Assembly (NCBI RefSeq): GCF_016785085.1
Contig: NZ_JAENHO010000007.1
Coordinates: 372,001-436,000 of the forward strand
Source of the DNA: Paractinoplanes lichenicola
GTDB taxonomy: Bacteria; Actinomycetota; Actinomycetes; Mycobacteriales; Micromonosporaceae
DNA: 64,000 nt
Direction of reading: 5' to 3'
Shown here: in pieces, positions 1 to 8,941 of the stretch
How positions within the stretch are numbered: the first letter of the stretch is position 1
Layout: each line of letters begins with the position of its first letter
Position numbers and translations under genes: made by a program
The notes under the pieces: generated by a model
Databases searched by the model: none
The model's input: only the letters and a program-made list of their open reading frames with translations
Told to the model about the DNA's origin: nothing

Positions 1-32
1 CTCAGGGGGCCGGCTGTGGTGGCCTTGGGCAT
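1..32 (-). CDS. 5' end of a B12-riboswitch-controlled gene (cut by window edge)
   Basis: Only the first ten codons are in the window, reading MPKATTAGPL, starting from an ATG at position 32 on the minus strand. A strong Shine-Dalgarno sequence AAGGAGGT lies 8 nt upstream (positions 41-48). The gene sits directly downstream of a cobalamin riboswitch, so its product is probably a cobalamin biosynthesis or cobalt/cobalamin transport protein, or a B12-independent isozyme of a B12 enzyme. Which of these cannot be told from ten residues. Confidence 0.75.
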   Translation of the reverse strand, partial: MPKATTAGPL

Positions 33-77
33 GGTGCGGAACCTCCTTGCGGGATGACGCGTCCCGTCCGACAGGCT

Positions 78-215
78 GCGACACGTGAGCGTCCTGACTC
101 ACGGGCACCGGGATGCCCGTTCACAGTGGCGCGACCGCACCGGAATCTCACCGGTTTCCCTCACGACGCCGCAGATGGTTCCCACAACCTAGCTGTGAGG
201 TCCCTGGGCGCACAA
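78..215 (-). promoter_or_regulatory. cobalamin (AdoCbl) riboswitch
   Basis: Read on the minus strand, positions 160-121 carry the conserved core of the cobalamin element: GGGAAACCGGTGAGATTCCG followed by a stretch ending in the B12-box-like CGCCACTGTGA. Further 3' (102-83) is the second conserved box, GAGTCAGGACGCTC. The element ends about 50 nt before the ATG at position 32, leaving room for an expression platform that covers the Shine-Dalgarno sequence. The known role of the family is repression of the downstream gene when adenosylcobalamin is abundant. The 5' limit is approximate because the outer stem is poorly conserved. Confidence 0.88.
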
Positions 216-270
216 CAGGAGTTGTCGCACCCTGCCGATACCATCCATCCGAATCGTTGAGACGGGGGTC

Positions 271-1479
271 GTGATGGTGTGGCGTCGGCTGGTGGCAGTG
301 ACGGCGGTGGCGGCCGCGCTGCTGACGGTGCCCGCGCCCGCCCAGGCCAAGGTTGTCTGCCAGACCGTCGCCCAGCCCAAACCGGTCGCCTCCGGGGTGC
401 CGCTCGAGGATCAGATGTACGACCCGAAGCGGCTCGCGCCGTTCGCCACCGGGGCCGGCGTGCGGGTCGCCGTGATCGACTCCGGGGTCGACGCCACCCA
501 CCCCCAGCTGCGCGGACACGTCACCCAGGGCGCCGACTTCCTGCACGGCGAACGCTCCGGCCGGCAGGACTGCAACGGTCACGGCACGGCGGTGGCCAGC
601 ATCATCGGGGCCATCCCGGCGCGCAACACGGGCTTCCAGGGCCTGGCCCCCGATGCGGTCATCGTGCCGGTGCGGATCAGCGAGCAGCAGGAGATCGACG
701 GTAAGGCGGTGGGCGATCGCGGCACCCCGGCCCAGTTCGCCGAGGCGATCGACTGGGCCGTCGACCAGGGCGACGCCGACGTGATCAACCTCTCGCTGGT
801 GATGACCGACGACAACGACGCCGTACGGCGGGCGGTCGAGCGCGCCGTGGCCCGCGGCGTCGTGGTGGTGGCCGCGGCCGGCAACAAGGCCCAGGACGGC
901 AACCCCACCCCGTTCCCCGCGAAGTACGACGGGGTGATCGGGGTCGGCGCGACCACGCCCAACGGCGTGCGGGCGCCGTTCTCGCAGCGCGGCGACTACG
1001 TCGACATCGTCGCGATGGGCGCCCCCGTGACGGCGGCCGCCCTGGCCGACGGGCACGCCCCGGTGCAGGGCACCAGCTTCTCGGCGCCGTTCGTCGCGGC
1101 CACGGCCGCCCTGCTCAAGCAGCGTTTCCCCAACATCACCCCGCAGGGCGTCGAGCGGCGGCTGACCGCCACGGCCGACCCGGCCCCGGGCGGCGGGCCC
1201 CGCAGCCTCGACTACGGCTTCGGCGCGCTCAACCCGTATCGGGCGCTCACCGCGAATCTGGCCCCGGCGGCCGGTCCGGCCCCGCCGCCCGAGGTGGTCA
1301 ACCTCAACGACCCGGCCGCGGCGGCGCTCGAGGCCCGCCGTGACCGCTCCCGGAACCTGGCGATGATCTTCGCGGCCGTCGGGGTCGGGCTGGTCCTGTT
1401 GCTGGGGCTGATCGCGGCGATCGTGCGGCAGGGCCGCCGCCGCGGCTGGAGCCCGGCCACCGGAGGCCACACCGACTGA
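271..1479 (+). CDS. mycosin-type secreted subtilisin (S8) serine protease
   Basis: A 402-residue protein with a signal peptide (about residues 1-26, ending APAQA), a subtilisin-like S8 domain and one C-terminal membrane helix (about 364-388) followed by a basic tail. The catalytic triad is visible: Asp70 in AVIDSG, His104 in CNGHGT and Ser269 in GTSFSAP, with the oxyanion Asn in AAAGN near 205. A membrane-anchored S8 protease of this layout is typical of mycosins (MycP), which work with type VII secretion systems. No other ESX gene is in the window, so the link to secretion is inferred. The start is GTG at 271, followed directly by an ATG at 274. It is divergent from the riboswitch-controlled gene. 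Confidence 0.88.
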   Translation: MMVWRRLVAVTAVAAALLTVPAPAQAKVVCQTVAQPKPVASGVPLEDQMYDPKRLAPFATGAGVRVAVIDSGVDATHPQLRGHVTQGADFLHGERSGRQDCNGHGTAVASIIGAIPARNTGFQGLAPDAVIVPVRISEQQEIDGKAVGDRGTPAQFAEAIDWAVDQGDADVINLSLVMTDDNDAVRRAVERAVARGVVVVAAAGNKAQDGNPTPFPAKYDGVIGVGATTPNGVRAPFSQRGDYVDIVAMGAPVTAAALADGHAPVQGTSFSAPFVAATAALLKQRFPNITPQGVERRLTATADPAPGGGPRSLDYGFGALNPYRALTANLAPAAGPAPPPEVVNLNDPAAAALEARRDRSRNLAMIFAAVGVGLVLLLGLIAAIVRQGRRRGWSPATGGHTD

Positions 1480-1490
1480 CCGGCCCCGGC

Positions 1491-1537
1491 CCCGGCTCGC
1501 GCTCGGCCCGGCTCGCGCTCGGCCCGGCTTGCTTCGG
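1491..1537. repeat. short GC-rich tandem repeat (2.9 copies of 16 bp)
   Basis: CCCGGCTCGCGCTCGG occurs twice back to back (1491-1506 and 1507-1522), followed by a decayed third copy. It lies in the spacer between the mycosin gene and the LLM oxidoreductase gene. Function is unknown; simple replication slippage is the likely origin. Confidence 0.7.
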
Positions 1538-1605
1538 TCGAGATCGGGCCCGGCCCCGGCTCGCGTTGGGCGCGAGCGCGGCTCAACGTTCGTCGATCTT
1601 GTCGG

Positions 1606-1611
1606 TAGAGT
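1606..1611 (+). promoter_or_regulatory. probable -10 box TAGAGT of a leaderless gene
   Basis: TAGAGT fits the actinobacterial TAnnnT -10 consensus and ends exactly 6 nt before the ATG at 1618, so transcription would begin at the start codon. No Shine-Dalgarno sequence is present. No clear -35 element is visible. Confidence 0.55.
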
Positions 1612-1617
1612 ACGGCC

Positions 1618-2376
1618 ATGACGGTGAAGTACGCGGCCGGGCTGCCCACGGTGGGCGAGTTCGGGGACGTTCGCAAGCTGGTCGAGCTGGGCGTCAGCGC
1701 CGAGCGGCACGGCTGGGACGGGGTCCACCTCTGGGACCACCTGCTCTACCACGACCCGGAGTGGCCGGTCACCAGCTCCGTCGTCGCGGCCTCGGCCATC
1801 GCCGCCGCGACCGAGCGGGTGCGGATCATCCTGACTGTCGTGCTGCCCCGCCGGCAGGCCCAGGACGTAGCCCAGGAGAGCGCCGCCCTTAACGAGCTGT
1901 CGGGCGGGCGGCTCACCCTGGTGCCGATCATCGGGTCGATCGACCGCGAGTTCACCGACTTCGGGCTGGACGCGGACATGCGCGTACGGGGGAAGGCTCT
2001 CGACGACCGCATCGAGCAACTGCATCGGCTGTGGAAGCGCCCGATCCCGATCTGGTGCGGCGGGCTGTGGCCGAACCGGGCCGGGTTGCGGCGGGCCGCG
2101 CGTCATCAGGGCGCGATGCCGATCTTCCACGACCAGCGGGAACGCAATGTGCCGGTCGAGGAGTTCGCCCAAGTCGCCGACTTCGTGCGGGCCGAGGGGG
2201 CCGGTGACGGCTTCGACCTGGTGCTGGAGGGCGCGACCACGCCTGCCACGGCCGTCGAGCAGACCCGCCCGTACGGGGAACTGGGGTTGACCTGGTGGAT
2301 CGAGGCGCTGGGTTATTGGCGCGGCGGGGTCAGCTTCGCCGAGCAACGGATCGGGCAAGGCCCCGTGGCACGCTGA
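1618..2376 (+). CDS. LLM-class flavin-dependent oxidoreductase
   Basis: A 252-residue protein with the luciferase-like monooxygenase TIM-barrel pattern. The N-terminal half has the HGWDGVHLWDHL region, followed by ERVRIILTVVLPRRQ and LNELSGGRLTLVPIIGS, which in this superfamily help shape the flavin pocket. It is shorter than classic LLM enzymes (about 330 residues) because the C-terminal part is abridged. Such proteins use F420 or FMN; F420 is common in actinobacteria, but the cofactor cannot be read here with certainty. The start ATG lies 6 nt after a -10-like TAGAGT, so the mRNA is probably leaderless. Substrate unknown. Confidence 0.85.
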   Translation: MTVKYAAGLPTVGEFGDVRKLVELGVSAERHGWDGVHLWDHLLYHDPEWPVTSSVVAASAIAAATERVRIILTVVLPRRQAQDVAQESAALNELSGGRLTLVPIIGSIDREFTDFGLDADMRVRGKALDDRIEQLHRLWKRPIPIWCGGLWPNRAGLRRAARHQGAMPIFHDQRERNVPVEEFAQVADFVRAEGAGDGFDLVLEGATTPATAVEQTRPYGELGLTWWIEALGYWRGGVSFAEQRIGQGPVAR

Positions 2377-2414
2377 CGGACGGGCAGCGAGGGGCTATGC
2401 CAACGGGGGCGGCG

Positions 2415-3077
2415 ATGAACACCGAGAACCGAATCGAACAAGCCGGCGAAGCGTATGTGCGAGCCGTGTACACAGGCGACACGAGCGCACTCGCCGACGC
2501 CGAGGAGGCCTTGACCGCGGTCGAAGCCGACGTGGCGCTGGCCCGCGGGAAGATCCTTCATGCGCGATATCAGAGCGCGTCCGGCGACGCCGATTCGCCG
2601 GCCGTCGAGGATCGCGCAGAGATGTCGTTGTTCCAGCGCGCCCTCGAGTTGTCCAGGGCAGTGGGTGACTCACGCGGCGAGTCCGAAGCCTTGTTCTGGA
2701 TCGGCTGCGTCCACCAGTTCATCCGGCGTGACAACGAGACCGCGGTCCCTTACCTCGAGCGGTCATACCGGCTGGCGGCCGAGACCGGCGACAAGGGGAC
2801 GCAGTCCGAGGCGCTGCGGCACCTGGGCATCGCCTCGCACGCCGCCGGGCGGCTCGACATGGCTCGCGAGCAGCTCGAGGAATCGTCTCGCCTGCGCCGG
2901 GAGACCGGGAACTTGCCCGGCGTGGCCTCCAACATGATCGGGCTGGCGTACATCGCCGCCGGCCAGGACCGGCGTGCGGATGCTGTCGCCATCTTCGACG
3001 AGGCGCAGGCCATCGCCTCCGCGCACGAAGCCCACGCCGTCACGCGGCACATCGAGCAGGCGCGACCAGCGATCTGA
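2415..3077 (+). CDS. tetratricopeptide-repeat protein
   Basis: About 220 residues from the ATG at 2415 (MNTENRIEQ); an alternative ATG lies at 2397. The protein is all-helical with TPR-type repeats such as ESEALFWIGCVHQF, TQSEALRHLGIASHAAGRL and GVASNMIGLAYIAAGQ. No signal peptide, membrane helix or catalytic motif is seen, so it is likely a cytosolic protein-binding scaffold. It follows the LLM gene closely (39 nt) on the same strand and may be co-transcribed. Partner unknown. Confidence 0.75.
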   Translation: MNTENRIEQAGEAYVRAVYTGDTSALADAEEALTAVEADVALARGKILHARYQSASGDADSPAVEDRAEMSLFQRALELSRAVGDSRGESEALFWIGCVHQFIRRDNETAVPYLERSYRLAAETGDKGTQSEALRHLGIASHAAGRLDMAREQLEESSRLRRETGNLPGVASNMIGLAYIAAGQDRRADAVAIFDEAQAIASAHEAHAVTRHIEQARPAI

Positions 3078-3190
3078 GCTGTGGCCACGCGAAGTCGGAG
3101 CGGTGCAGCGGCTGCCCGGCGCTACAGTGACCGCTGCGGCCCGGTGGGCCACGACTGAGTGTCGTAGACGGGACGGGCGGCGAGACAGGG

Positions 3191-3859
3191 ATGCGACCAC
3201 TGCGGCACGGCTACACGAATGACACCCGGGGGGACGGGGCTGTGGTCGTGAAGCGGTATCAGGGTGGCATCGATGAGCAGCTGCGCCGGGGGACTGAGCT
3301 GGCGGCGTTGGAGCGGCTTCCGTCCGGGTTTCCGGTGCCGCGGGTGCTGGGGGTGCCGGAGGGTGCGCTGCGGCTCGAGCAGCTCGGGGGCATGCACGGG
3401 CAGGATCTGATCGACGAGGGGCTGGCCCGGCCGGTGCTGCGCAGCTGCGGGGAGTTGTTGCGGCGGCTGCAGCAGGTCGACGTGAGCACCGTCTTCCCGG
3501 ACACGGCGGTGAGCACGGGGTGGGTGGTCGTGCACGGCGACTACGGGCCCAACAACATGCTCTTCGATCAGGACACGTTCCGGGTGACGGCGTTGCTCGA
3601 CTGGGAGTGGGCGCACCCGGGCGACCGGATCGAGGACGTCGCGTGGTGCGAGTGGATCGTGCGCCGGCATCACCCGCGGCACGTCGACGCGCTTGACGAC
3701 CTGTTCGCGGGTTACGGCGTACGGCCGTCGTGGGCGCGGCGGCAGCAGGCGGCCGCGGCCAAGTGTGAGGCGATGGTCGAGCGGTTCCGCAACGGGCCCG
3801 CGGCGGCCCGCAAAGCGTGGCAGGAGCACCTGACGCTCACCCTGTCGTGGACGGAGTGA
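3191..3859 (+). CDS. aminoglycoside phosphotransferase-fold (APH) kinase
   Basis: A 222-residue small APH-family kinase. The catalytic loop is VVHGDYGPNNML (HGDxxxxN) and the metal-binding DWEWAHPGD lies about 25 residues later; these are the two hallmarks of the family. The N-terminal lobe is short: VVVKRYQGG supplies the nucleotide-binding lysine. Family members phosphorylate aminoglycosides, macrolides, choline, homoserine or other small alcohols, and the substrate is not evident here. Drug resistance should not be assumed. It ends 15 nt before the convergent hydrolase gene, leaving no obvious terminator. Confidence 0.8.
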   Translation: MRPLRHGYTNDTRGDGAVVVKRYQGGIDEQLRRGTELAALERLPSGFPVPRVLGVPEGALRLEQLGGMHGQDLIDEGLARPVLRSCGELLRRLQQVDVSTVFPDTAVSTGWVVVHGDYGPNNMLFDQDTFRVTALLDWEWAHPGDRIEDVAWCEWIVRRHHPRHVDALDDLFAGYGVRPSWARRQQAAAAKCEAMVERFRNGPAAARKAWQEHLTLTLSWTE

Positions 3860-3874
3860 GCGCCAGGCGGGTGC

Positions 3875-5638
3875 TCACAGCGGCTTGAACTGCAGGAACG
3901 CGATCCCGGGATGGGGCAGGTCGATCGTCACGTCCTTGCCGGGGGCGACCCGGCGGGCGGGTTCGGCCTCGTCGAGCCGGTCGGCCGCCCGCAGAGCCTC
4001 CCACTGCGACGGCGTCGGCCACTCGCCGTCAAAACCGATCACCCCATGCGTACGGTCGACCCGCCACACCCGCATCAGGTGGGGCCGGGCCAAGCCGGGG
4101 CGCACGACGACCGTACGGAGCAGTTGGGGGTTGCCGTTGATCTGGCCGTGGTCGAGCGTGCTGTTCCAGAGCAGAAGCCCGAGCCCGCCGTCGTCGTAGC
4201 GCGACGCCCACGCCGAGACCAGGCTTTCCGCGCCGTCGCCGGTCAGCTCCACCGGCAGCTCGAGCGGGCCGAGCCGGGCGGCCAGCGACAGCGCCCAGAA
4301 CTTCGGCTTGGCCAGGGTGCCCACGGTGAGCAGACCGAACCCGCCGTGCAGCAGCCGCTGCGGACGCCCGAGCTCCTCGAAGTGGTCGCTGGCCACCCAC
4401 GGCGCCAGCGCGTCGGTCCGGCCCGCGGCCGACCGCATGCCGTCGAGCAGGAACGCGGCCGCGAACACGCTGTCGTTGACCCGGCTGCCGTGGGTCGCGG
4501 TGACGCCCCACTCGGTCCACAGCAACGGCCGGCCGTCGGCGATCGGGCGCAGGTCGAGCGGCAGCGTCCCGTAGACGTGGGTGGACAGGAAATCCGCGTC
4601 CCGGGGGGTGTCCTCGACCCAGCCGACCGCGGCGGTGGCGGGCCCGCCCACCCGCAGCGCCTGATCGACGTCGCGTACCGCCGCGGCCGTGACCTCGTAG
4701 AGCCGCCAATACTCGGCCGGTGTGCCCGACCAGAAAACCGACAGGTTGGCCTCGTTCCACACCTCGAACCACCAGCGTTCCCGCACCTCGTCGAGGCCGT
4801 AGCGGTCGACCACGTGCTGGGTGAAGGCGCGGATCAGGTCGGCCCAGCGGTCCCAGTCGCGCGGCGGCGAGATGATGCCGCGATACGTGAACACCGTCCG
4901 GGACGGGTCGCGGGCCAGGTCGCGCGGCATGAAACCGAACTCGACCACGGGCGTCAGACCCAGGTCCCGTACGAGGTCGAAGATCTGATCGATTCTCGTG
5001 AAGTCGTGGACGGGCTCGCCGTCGACCTCCCGGTAGACGCCGTTGTCGTCGCCGAGGATGTGGTGGGCGCGGACAGTCTTCACACCCAGCTCACCGGCCA
5101 CGCGTCGTAGAGCCGCGGTCAGGTCGGGGCCGATCACCTGGCCGCCGGTCTCGTCGGTGGACAGCAGGTGGGACAGGTGCTCCGAGCCGACCATCGCCTC
5201 CCAGACGCGGGGGAGTGGGGCGGCCCCGTCGCCCACGACCACGGTGATTGATTCGGACATTTCGCCGGGCCGGGATTCCACGGGCTTTGATAGCGGACCG
5301 ATCGCCGTCACTGTTTCCAGAGCTGCCACGGCATACCAGCCCCCACGCCCGGCAGTGGTGTCGGCGTAGGGCCCGTGCGGCACGGCCAAAACGTCCCCGC
5401 CGCCGTGATCGACCACCTCGAACGGACCGTCGGGCGAGGCCGAGCGGTGCACCGCGTAGCCGATGGCCCCCGGCACCAGCTCCCAGTTCACGGTGACCTG
5501 GCCCTGACCGGTGACCGCCGTGACCCCGGCGGGTGCGGGCAGGCGTGATCGTTGCGGTTCCCCGGCCGTACGGTCCTGGGCGCCTCCGCCGCCCATCAGC
5601 GCCGCCCAGCTGGAACGGGCCTGGTCCTCGATCGTCAT
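3875..5638 (-). CDS. GH39-like glycoside hydrolase with N-terminal FN3 domain
   Basis: A 587-residue protein. Residues about 35-125 form a fibronectin type III-like domain (GVTAVTGQGQVTVNWELVPG), followed by a TIM-barrel hydrolase resembling GH39 (beta-xylosidase / alpha-iduronidase type). The likely acid/base is Glu296 in FEVWNEAN and the likely nucleophile is Glu376 in LLWTEWG, the spacing expected for clan GH-A. A beta-sandwich C-terminal domain follows. No signal peptide is visible, so it may act inside the cell on imported oligosaccharides. Its ATG overlaps by one base the TGA of the upstream hydrolase (TGATG), so it is the last gene of the LacI-ABC operon and translationally coupled. 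Substrate not certain. Confidence 0.82.
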   Translation of the reverse strand: MTIEDQARSSWAALMGGGGAQDRTAGEPQRSRLPAPAGVTAVTGQGQVTVNWELVPGAIGYAVHRSASPDGPFEVVDHGGGDVLAVPHGPYADTTAGRGGWYAVAALETVTAIGPLSKPVESRPGEMSESITVVVGDGAAPLPRVWEAMVGSEHLSHLLSTDETGGQVIGPDLTAALRRVAGELGVKTVRAHHILGDDNGVYREVDGEPVHDFTRIDQIFDLVRDLGLTPVVEFGFMPRDLARDPSRTVFTYRGIISPPRDWDRWADLIRAFTQHVVDRYGLDEVRERWWFEVWNEANLSVFWSGTPAEYWRLYEVTAAAVRDVDQALRVGGPATAAVGWVEDTPRDADFLSTHVYGTLPLDLRPIADGRPLLWTEWGVTATHGSRVNDSVFAAAFLLDGMRSAAGRTDALAPWVASDHFEELGRPQRLLHGGFGLLTVGTLAKPKFWALSLAARLGPLELPVELTGDGAESLVSAWASRYDDGGLGLLLWNSTLDHGQINGNPQLLRTVVVRPGLARPHLMRVWRVDRTHGVIGFDGEWPTPSQWEALRAADRLDEAEPARRVAPGKDVTIDLPHPGIAFLQFKPL

Positions 5639-7155
5639 CAGCTCCCTCCCAGTTGCGGCAGCCGCTGCCCGGCCGGCACGTTGAACGTCTCCTGAGCGAG
5701 CAGGGGCCGCACCGCCCGCTCGAAACGCGGCGTCACGAAGGCCTTCTTGAGCACGTCATGCGACAGTTCGTTCCCGATCGCGCCCATGATCATCGACTGG
5801 TCGAGCGACAGATACCGCTTGGCGACCGTCTTCGAGCGCACCGCCACGGCGTCGTAGAACCCGCCCGGCCCGTACGCGTCGAAGTTGCTCCTGAGCCGGG
5901 CCAGGTTGGACAGCACCGGCTTGCGCGCGTACGGCAGGGCCAGGAACGCGGCGTGCGGCGTGACCACCCCGTCGCCGTAGACCGCGGGCGGCCCCGGCGG
6001 GCGGCAATCACCGAACCCGGCGTCGTACTTGCCGCCCTCGATGTCGGAAGGGTAGCCGTCGGTGTCCATGCCCATCGCGTCGACGCCGTAGACGCCGTAC
6101 CCGCCGAACGGGTTCGACGCCGGCGAGAAGCCCCAGAAGCCGTACTTGGCGTCGTTGAGCCCGTGCTCGATCTGCGCGGCCACCGTCGCCGGGTGGTTGC
6201 GGCCCCAGCTGCGCGGACCCCACTGCGCCTCGGGCACGAACAGGTCGGGCATCAGCGCCTCGAACATGTCGCCGCCCCACGACGGCACGAAGGTGATGCC
6301 GCGATACCGGTACGAGCCCTCATAGACCTGCCGGCCCAGATGCCTGGTGGTGAAACCCTGCGGCTGCATCTCCTGCCACGAGTAGTCGCAGTTGTCGGGG
6401 AGCGTGCGCATGGTGTCGAAATACGCCGTACGCGGGATGGTGCCCTCGGCGATGCCCAAGTAGGTGGCCATCCGCGGCTCGGTGACGGTGATGTCGTAGT
6501 GGTTGCAGGTGAACCACACGCCGTCCTGCGCGACGGAGCAGCCCGGCGGCTGAGTGTCCCAGAAGCCGCCGCGGATCAGGCCGCGCGACCCGATCGGCGA
6601 GGTGGCGGCGGGGTTGAAGTAGAAGCCGAAGTCCATCCGGTCCAGGACTTTCGCGGCCTTGGCCTTCAGGGTGGGGAAGGCGCCCTGGACGACCTGCAGG
6701 CCGGCCGCGAGCCAGCCGTTGTCGACGCTGGACAGGAACGGGGTGACCTGGGTGCCGTCGGGCAGGACGGTGAGGACGGCGCCGGTGTGCGGGTCGTACC
6801 AGTTGTAGAACATGCCCGACTGGTTGTGATGCTTGAGGGTGGCCAGCGTGTCGAGGGTGCGTTCCACGCGCTGGGAGGCCTCGCGGGGCGAGATGATGCC
6901 CAGCTCGCGGGCCACGAGGGCCGACCACATGTAGCCGCCGATGTTGGTGGGGGAGGTGTAGGCGGCGGGGGCGGACAGGTCGCCGGGGATGTTGTCGGCT
7001 ACCAGGCCGGTCTTGGGGTCGGTCATGGCGGTGAGGGAGCGCCAGGTGTCTTTCGCGTACGTCCGCAGTGGGTCGGCGGGGGCGGCGGCGTTGGCGACGG
7101 TGGCGCTGGTCGCTATCAGGGCCAGGGCGAGCAGGGGAGCGAGTATGCGTCTCAT
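5638..7155 (-). CDS. secreted glucoamylase-family glycoside hydrolase (GH144-like)
   Basis: A 505-residue protein with a Sec signal peptide (residues 1-23, MRRILAPLLALALIATSATV). The rest is an all-helical barrel of the 'putative glucoamylase' family, with conserved patches such as TSPTNIGGYMWSALVARELG, HHNQSGMFYNWYDP, SSVDNGWLAAGL and SWGGDMFEALMPDLFVPE. Some members of this family (GH144) are endo-beta-1,2-glucanases, so a beta-1,2-glucan or similar glucan is a reasonable but unproven substrate. It lies 36 nt after the second permease gene and overlaps the GH39 gene by 1 nt, which fits a model of outside cleavage, ABC import and intracellular trimming. Confidence 0.78.
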   Translation of the reverse strand: MRRILAPLLALALIATSATVANAAAPADPLRTYAKDTWRSLTAMTDPKTGLVADNIPGDLSAPAAYTSPTNIGGYMWSALVARELGIISPREASQRVERTLDTLATLKHHNQSGMFYNWYDPHTGAVLTVLPDGTQVTPFLSSVDNGWLAAGLQVVQGAFPTLKAKAAKVLDRMDFGFYFNPAATSPIGSRGLIRGGFWDTQPPGCSVAQDGVWFTCNHYDITVTEPRMATYLGIAEGTIPRTAYFDTMRTLPDNCDYSWQEMQPQGFTTRHLGRQVYEGSYRYRGITFVPSWGGDMFEALMPDLFVPEAQWGPRSWGRNHPATVAAQIEHGLNDAKYGFWGFSPASNPFGGYGVYGVDAMGMDTDGYPSDIEGGKYDAGFGDCRPPGPPAVYGDGVVTPHAAFLALPYARKPVLSNLARLRSNFDAYGPGGFYDAVAVRSKTVAKRYLSLDQSMIMGAIGNELSHDVLKKAFVTPRFERAVRPLLAQETFNVPAGQRLPQLGGS

Positions 7156-7191
7156 GGGATCACCTCGGGGTGTCGTTGGTGAGTGAGGACG

Positions 7192-8016
7192 TCACTTGAG
7201 GCCGGTGGTGGCGATGCCGCGCATGAAGTGCCGTTGCAGGGCCAGGAAGACGATCAGGACGGGTACGACGACGACCACGGCCCCCGCCAGCAGCAGCCCG
7301 TAGTAGATGCGGTTCTGCCCGATGGCGTACAGGGCCAACGCCACCGGCAGCGTGTACTTGTCGTCGGTCGTGGCCACCACGAGCGGCCACAGGAAGTTGT
7401 TCCACGACGACAGGAACGTCAGGATCCCCAGCGTGGCCAGGGCCGGCTTGCACAACGGCAGCACGACCCGCCAGAAGATCCGCCACTCGCCGGCGCCGTC
7501 CACGCGGGCGGCCTCGATCAGGTCGTCCGGGATCGCGAGGAGGAACTGCCGCATCAGGAACACGCCGAACGGCCCGGCCAAAAACGGCAACACCAGGCCC
7601 GCGTACGTGTTGGCCAGCCCCAAGTTGCTGACGAGCACGAACTGCGGCACGAAGGTCACCATGCCCGGCACCATGAGCATGCCCAGCACGGTCAGGAACA
7701 GCGCCTTACGACCGGGGAAGTCCAGCTTGGCCAGGGCGTACCCGAGCAGCGAGCAGAACAGCAGGTTGCCCGCGGTCACCAGCACGGCCACGATCGCCGA
7801 GTTGGCGAAGTACTGCGGGAAGTCGAGCCGGTCGAACAGGTCGCGGTAGTGGTCGAGCGTCCACGTCGACGGCCACCAGGTGGGCGGGACCGAGCGGATG
7901 TCGGCCTCGGGCTTGAACGAGGACAGCAGCATCCACAGGAACGGCCCGACCACCACGAGCAGCCCGGCGCACAGGATGGCGTACAGGGAAAGCTTGGCCA
8001 CACGATCTCTAGTCAT
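7192..8016 (-). CDS. sugar ABC transporter permease (MalG-type)
   Basis: A 274-residue inner-membrane protein with six predicted helices and the MalG-type EAA loop EAARVDGAGEWRIFWRVVLPL, which docks the ATPase. It belongs to the carbohydrate CUT1 family together with the upstream permease, which it overlaps by 8 nt (8009-8016), so the two are translationally coupled. No ATP-binding subunit is encoded in this operon; in actinomycetes such CUT1 systems commonly share one MsiK-type ATPase encoded elsewhere. Confidence 0.92.
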   Translation of the reverse strand: MTRDRVAKLSLYAILCAGLLVVVGPFLWMLLSSFKPEADIRSVPPTWWPSTWTLDHYRDLFDRLDFPQYFANSAIVAVLVTAGNLLFCSLLGYALAKLDFPGRKALFLTVLGMLMVPGMVTFVPQFVLVSNLGLANTYAGLVLPFLAGPFGVFLMRQFLLAIPDDLIEAARVDGAGEWRIFWRVVLPLCKPALATLGILTFLSSWNNFLWPLVVATTDDKYTLPVALALYAIGQNRIYYGLLLAGAVVVVVPVLIVFLALQRHFMRGIATTGLK

Positions 8017-8941
8017 CGCGATTCCCCAGCAGCCGGAACTGCATCACGGACAGCGCCACGATGGCCACGAACAGCACGTACGAGGCCGCGGCGGCGTAGC
8101 CGTAGTTGCCGAACCCGAACTGGTTGTAGATGTGGTAACTCACCGACAGGGTCGAGCTGAGCGGCCCGCCCTGCGTCATGACCAGCGGCTCCTCGAAGAG
8201 TTGCAGGTAGCCGATCCCGGTGATGACCGCCCCGAACAGCAGGGCCGGGCGCATCAGCGGGATCGTGATCCGCCGGAACTGCTGCCACCGGCCCGCGCCG
8301 TCGAGCGTGGCCGCCTCGTACAGGTCATGGGGAATGCTCTGCAAAGCCGCCAGGAAGATCACCATGAGGGAACCGAAGTTGCGCCACGCCGCCATCACGA
8401 TGATCGAGCCGAGCGACGTGCTGGTGTCGCCCAGCCAGTTCGGGCCGTCGATGCCGACCAGGCCGAGCAGGTTGTCGACCAGGCCGGCCTCGGGGTCGAG
8501 CAGGAACCGCCAGATCACCGCGATGGCGACGATGCTGGTCACCACGGGCAGGTAGAAGCCGACCCGGAACACGGCCCGGAACCGGATCAGGCCCGAGTTG
8601 AGCCCGTTCGCCGCGGCGAGGGCCGCCACGATCGTGAGCGGCACCCCGATGACGACGAAGACGAGCGTGTTGACGGCCGAGCGCAGGAACAGGTCGTCGG
8701 AGAACAGCCTCGTGTAGTTGTCCAGGCCGACGAAGTTGACGGCCAGGGGCGTACGGAGGTCGGTCGCTCGCATGTCGGTGACGCTCATGACCAGCGAGGC
8801 CATCACCGGCAGCAGCGCGAACACCAGGAACAGAACCGTGAAGGGAGCGGCGAACGCCCAGCCGACGAATCGGCTCCTCCGGCGGGGCGTTTTGTCCGAT
8901 TTAGGAAGGACCGGCGGCCGCTCTTGGAGGGCCGCGGTCAC
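8009..8941 (-). CDS. sugar ABC transporter permease (MalF-type)
   Basis: A 310-residue membrane protein with six helices and the EAA loop YEAATLDGAGRWQQFRRITIPL. It pairs with the MalG-type permease to form the translocation channel of a CUT1 importer. The start codon is GTG at 8941, overlapping the TGA of the binding-protein gene by 4 nt (GTGA). The first 25 or so residues (ERPPVLPKSDKTPRRRSR) are basic and cytosolic, as is usual for the family. Confidence 0.92.
   Translation of the reverse strand: MTAALQERPPVLPKSDKTPRRRSRFVGWAFAAPFTVLFLVFALLPVMASLVMSVTDMRATDLRTPLAVNFVGLDNYTRLFSDDLFLRSAVNTLVFVVIGVPLTIVAALAAANGLNSGLIRFRAVFRVGFYLPVVTSIVAIAVIWRFLLDPEAGLVDNLLGLVGIDGPNWLGDTSTSLGSIIVMAAWRNFGSLMVIFLAALQSIPHDLYEAATLDGAGRWQQFRRITIPLMRPALLFGAVITGIGYLQLFEEPLVMTQGGPLSSTLSVSYHIYNQFGFGNYGYAAAASYVLFVAIVALSVMQFRLLGNRDD

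Noticed and set aside
148..2358. 736-codon open frame on the minus strand
   Set aside because: It runs antisense through the mycosin and LLM genes, is Arg/Gly/Asp-rich with no domain, and is a typical GC-rich shadow frame.
3191..3859. Aminoglycoside-resistance gene
   Set aside because: The APH fold is clear but nothing specifies an aminoglycoside substrate; the same applies to 23226-24029 and 55461-56312.
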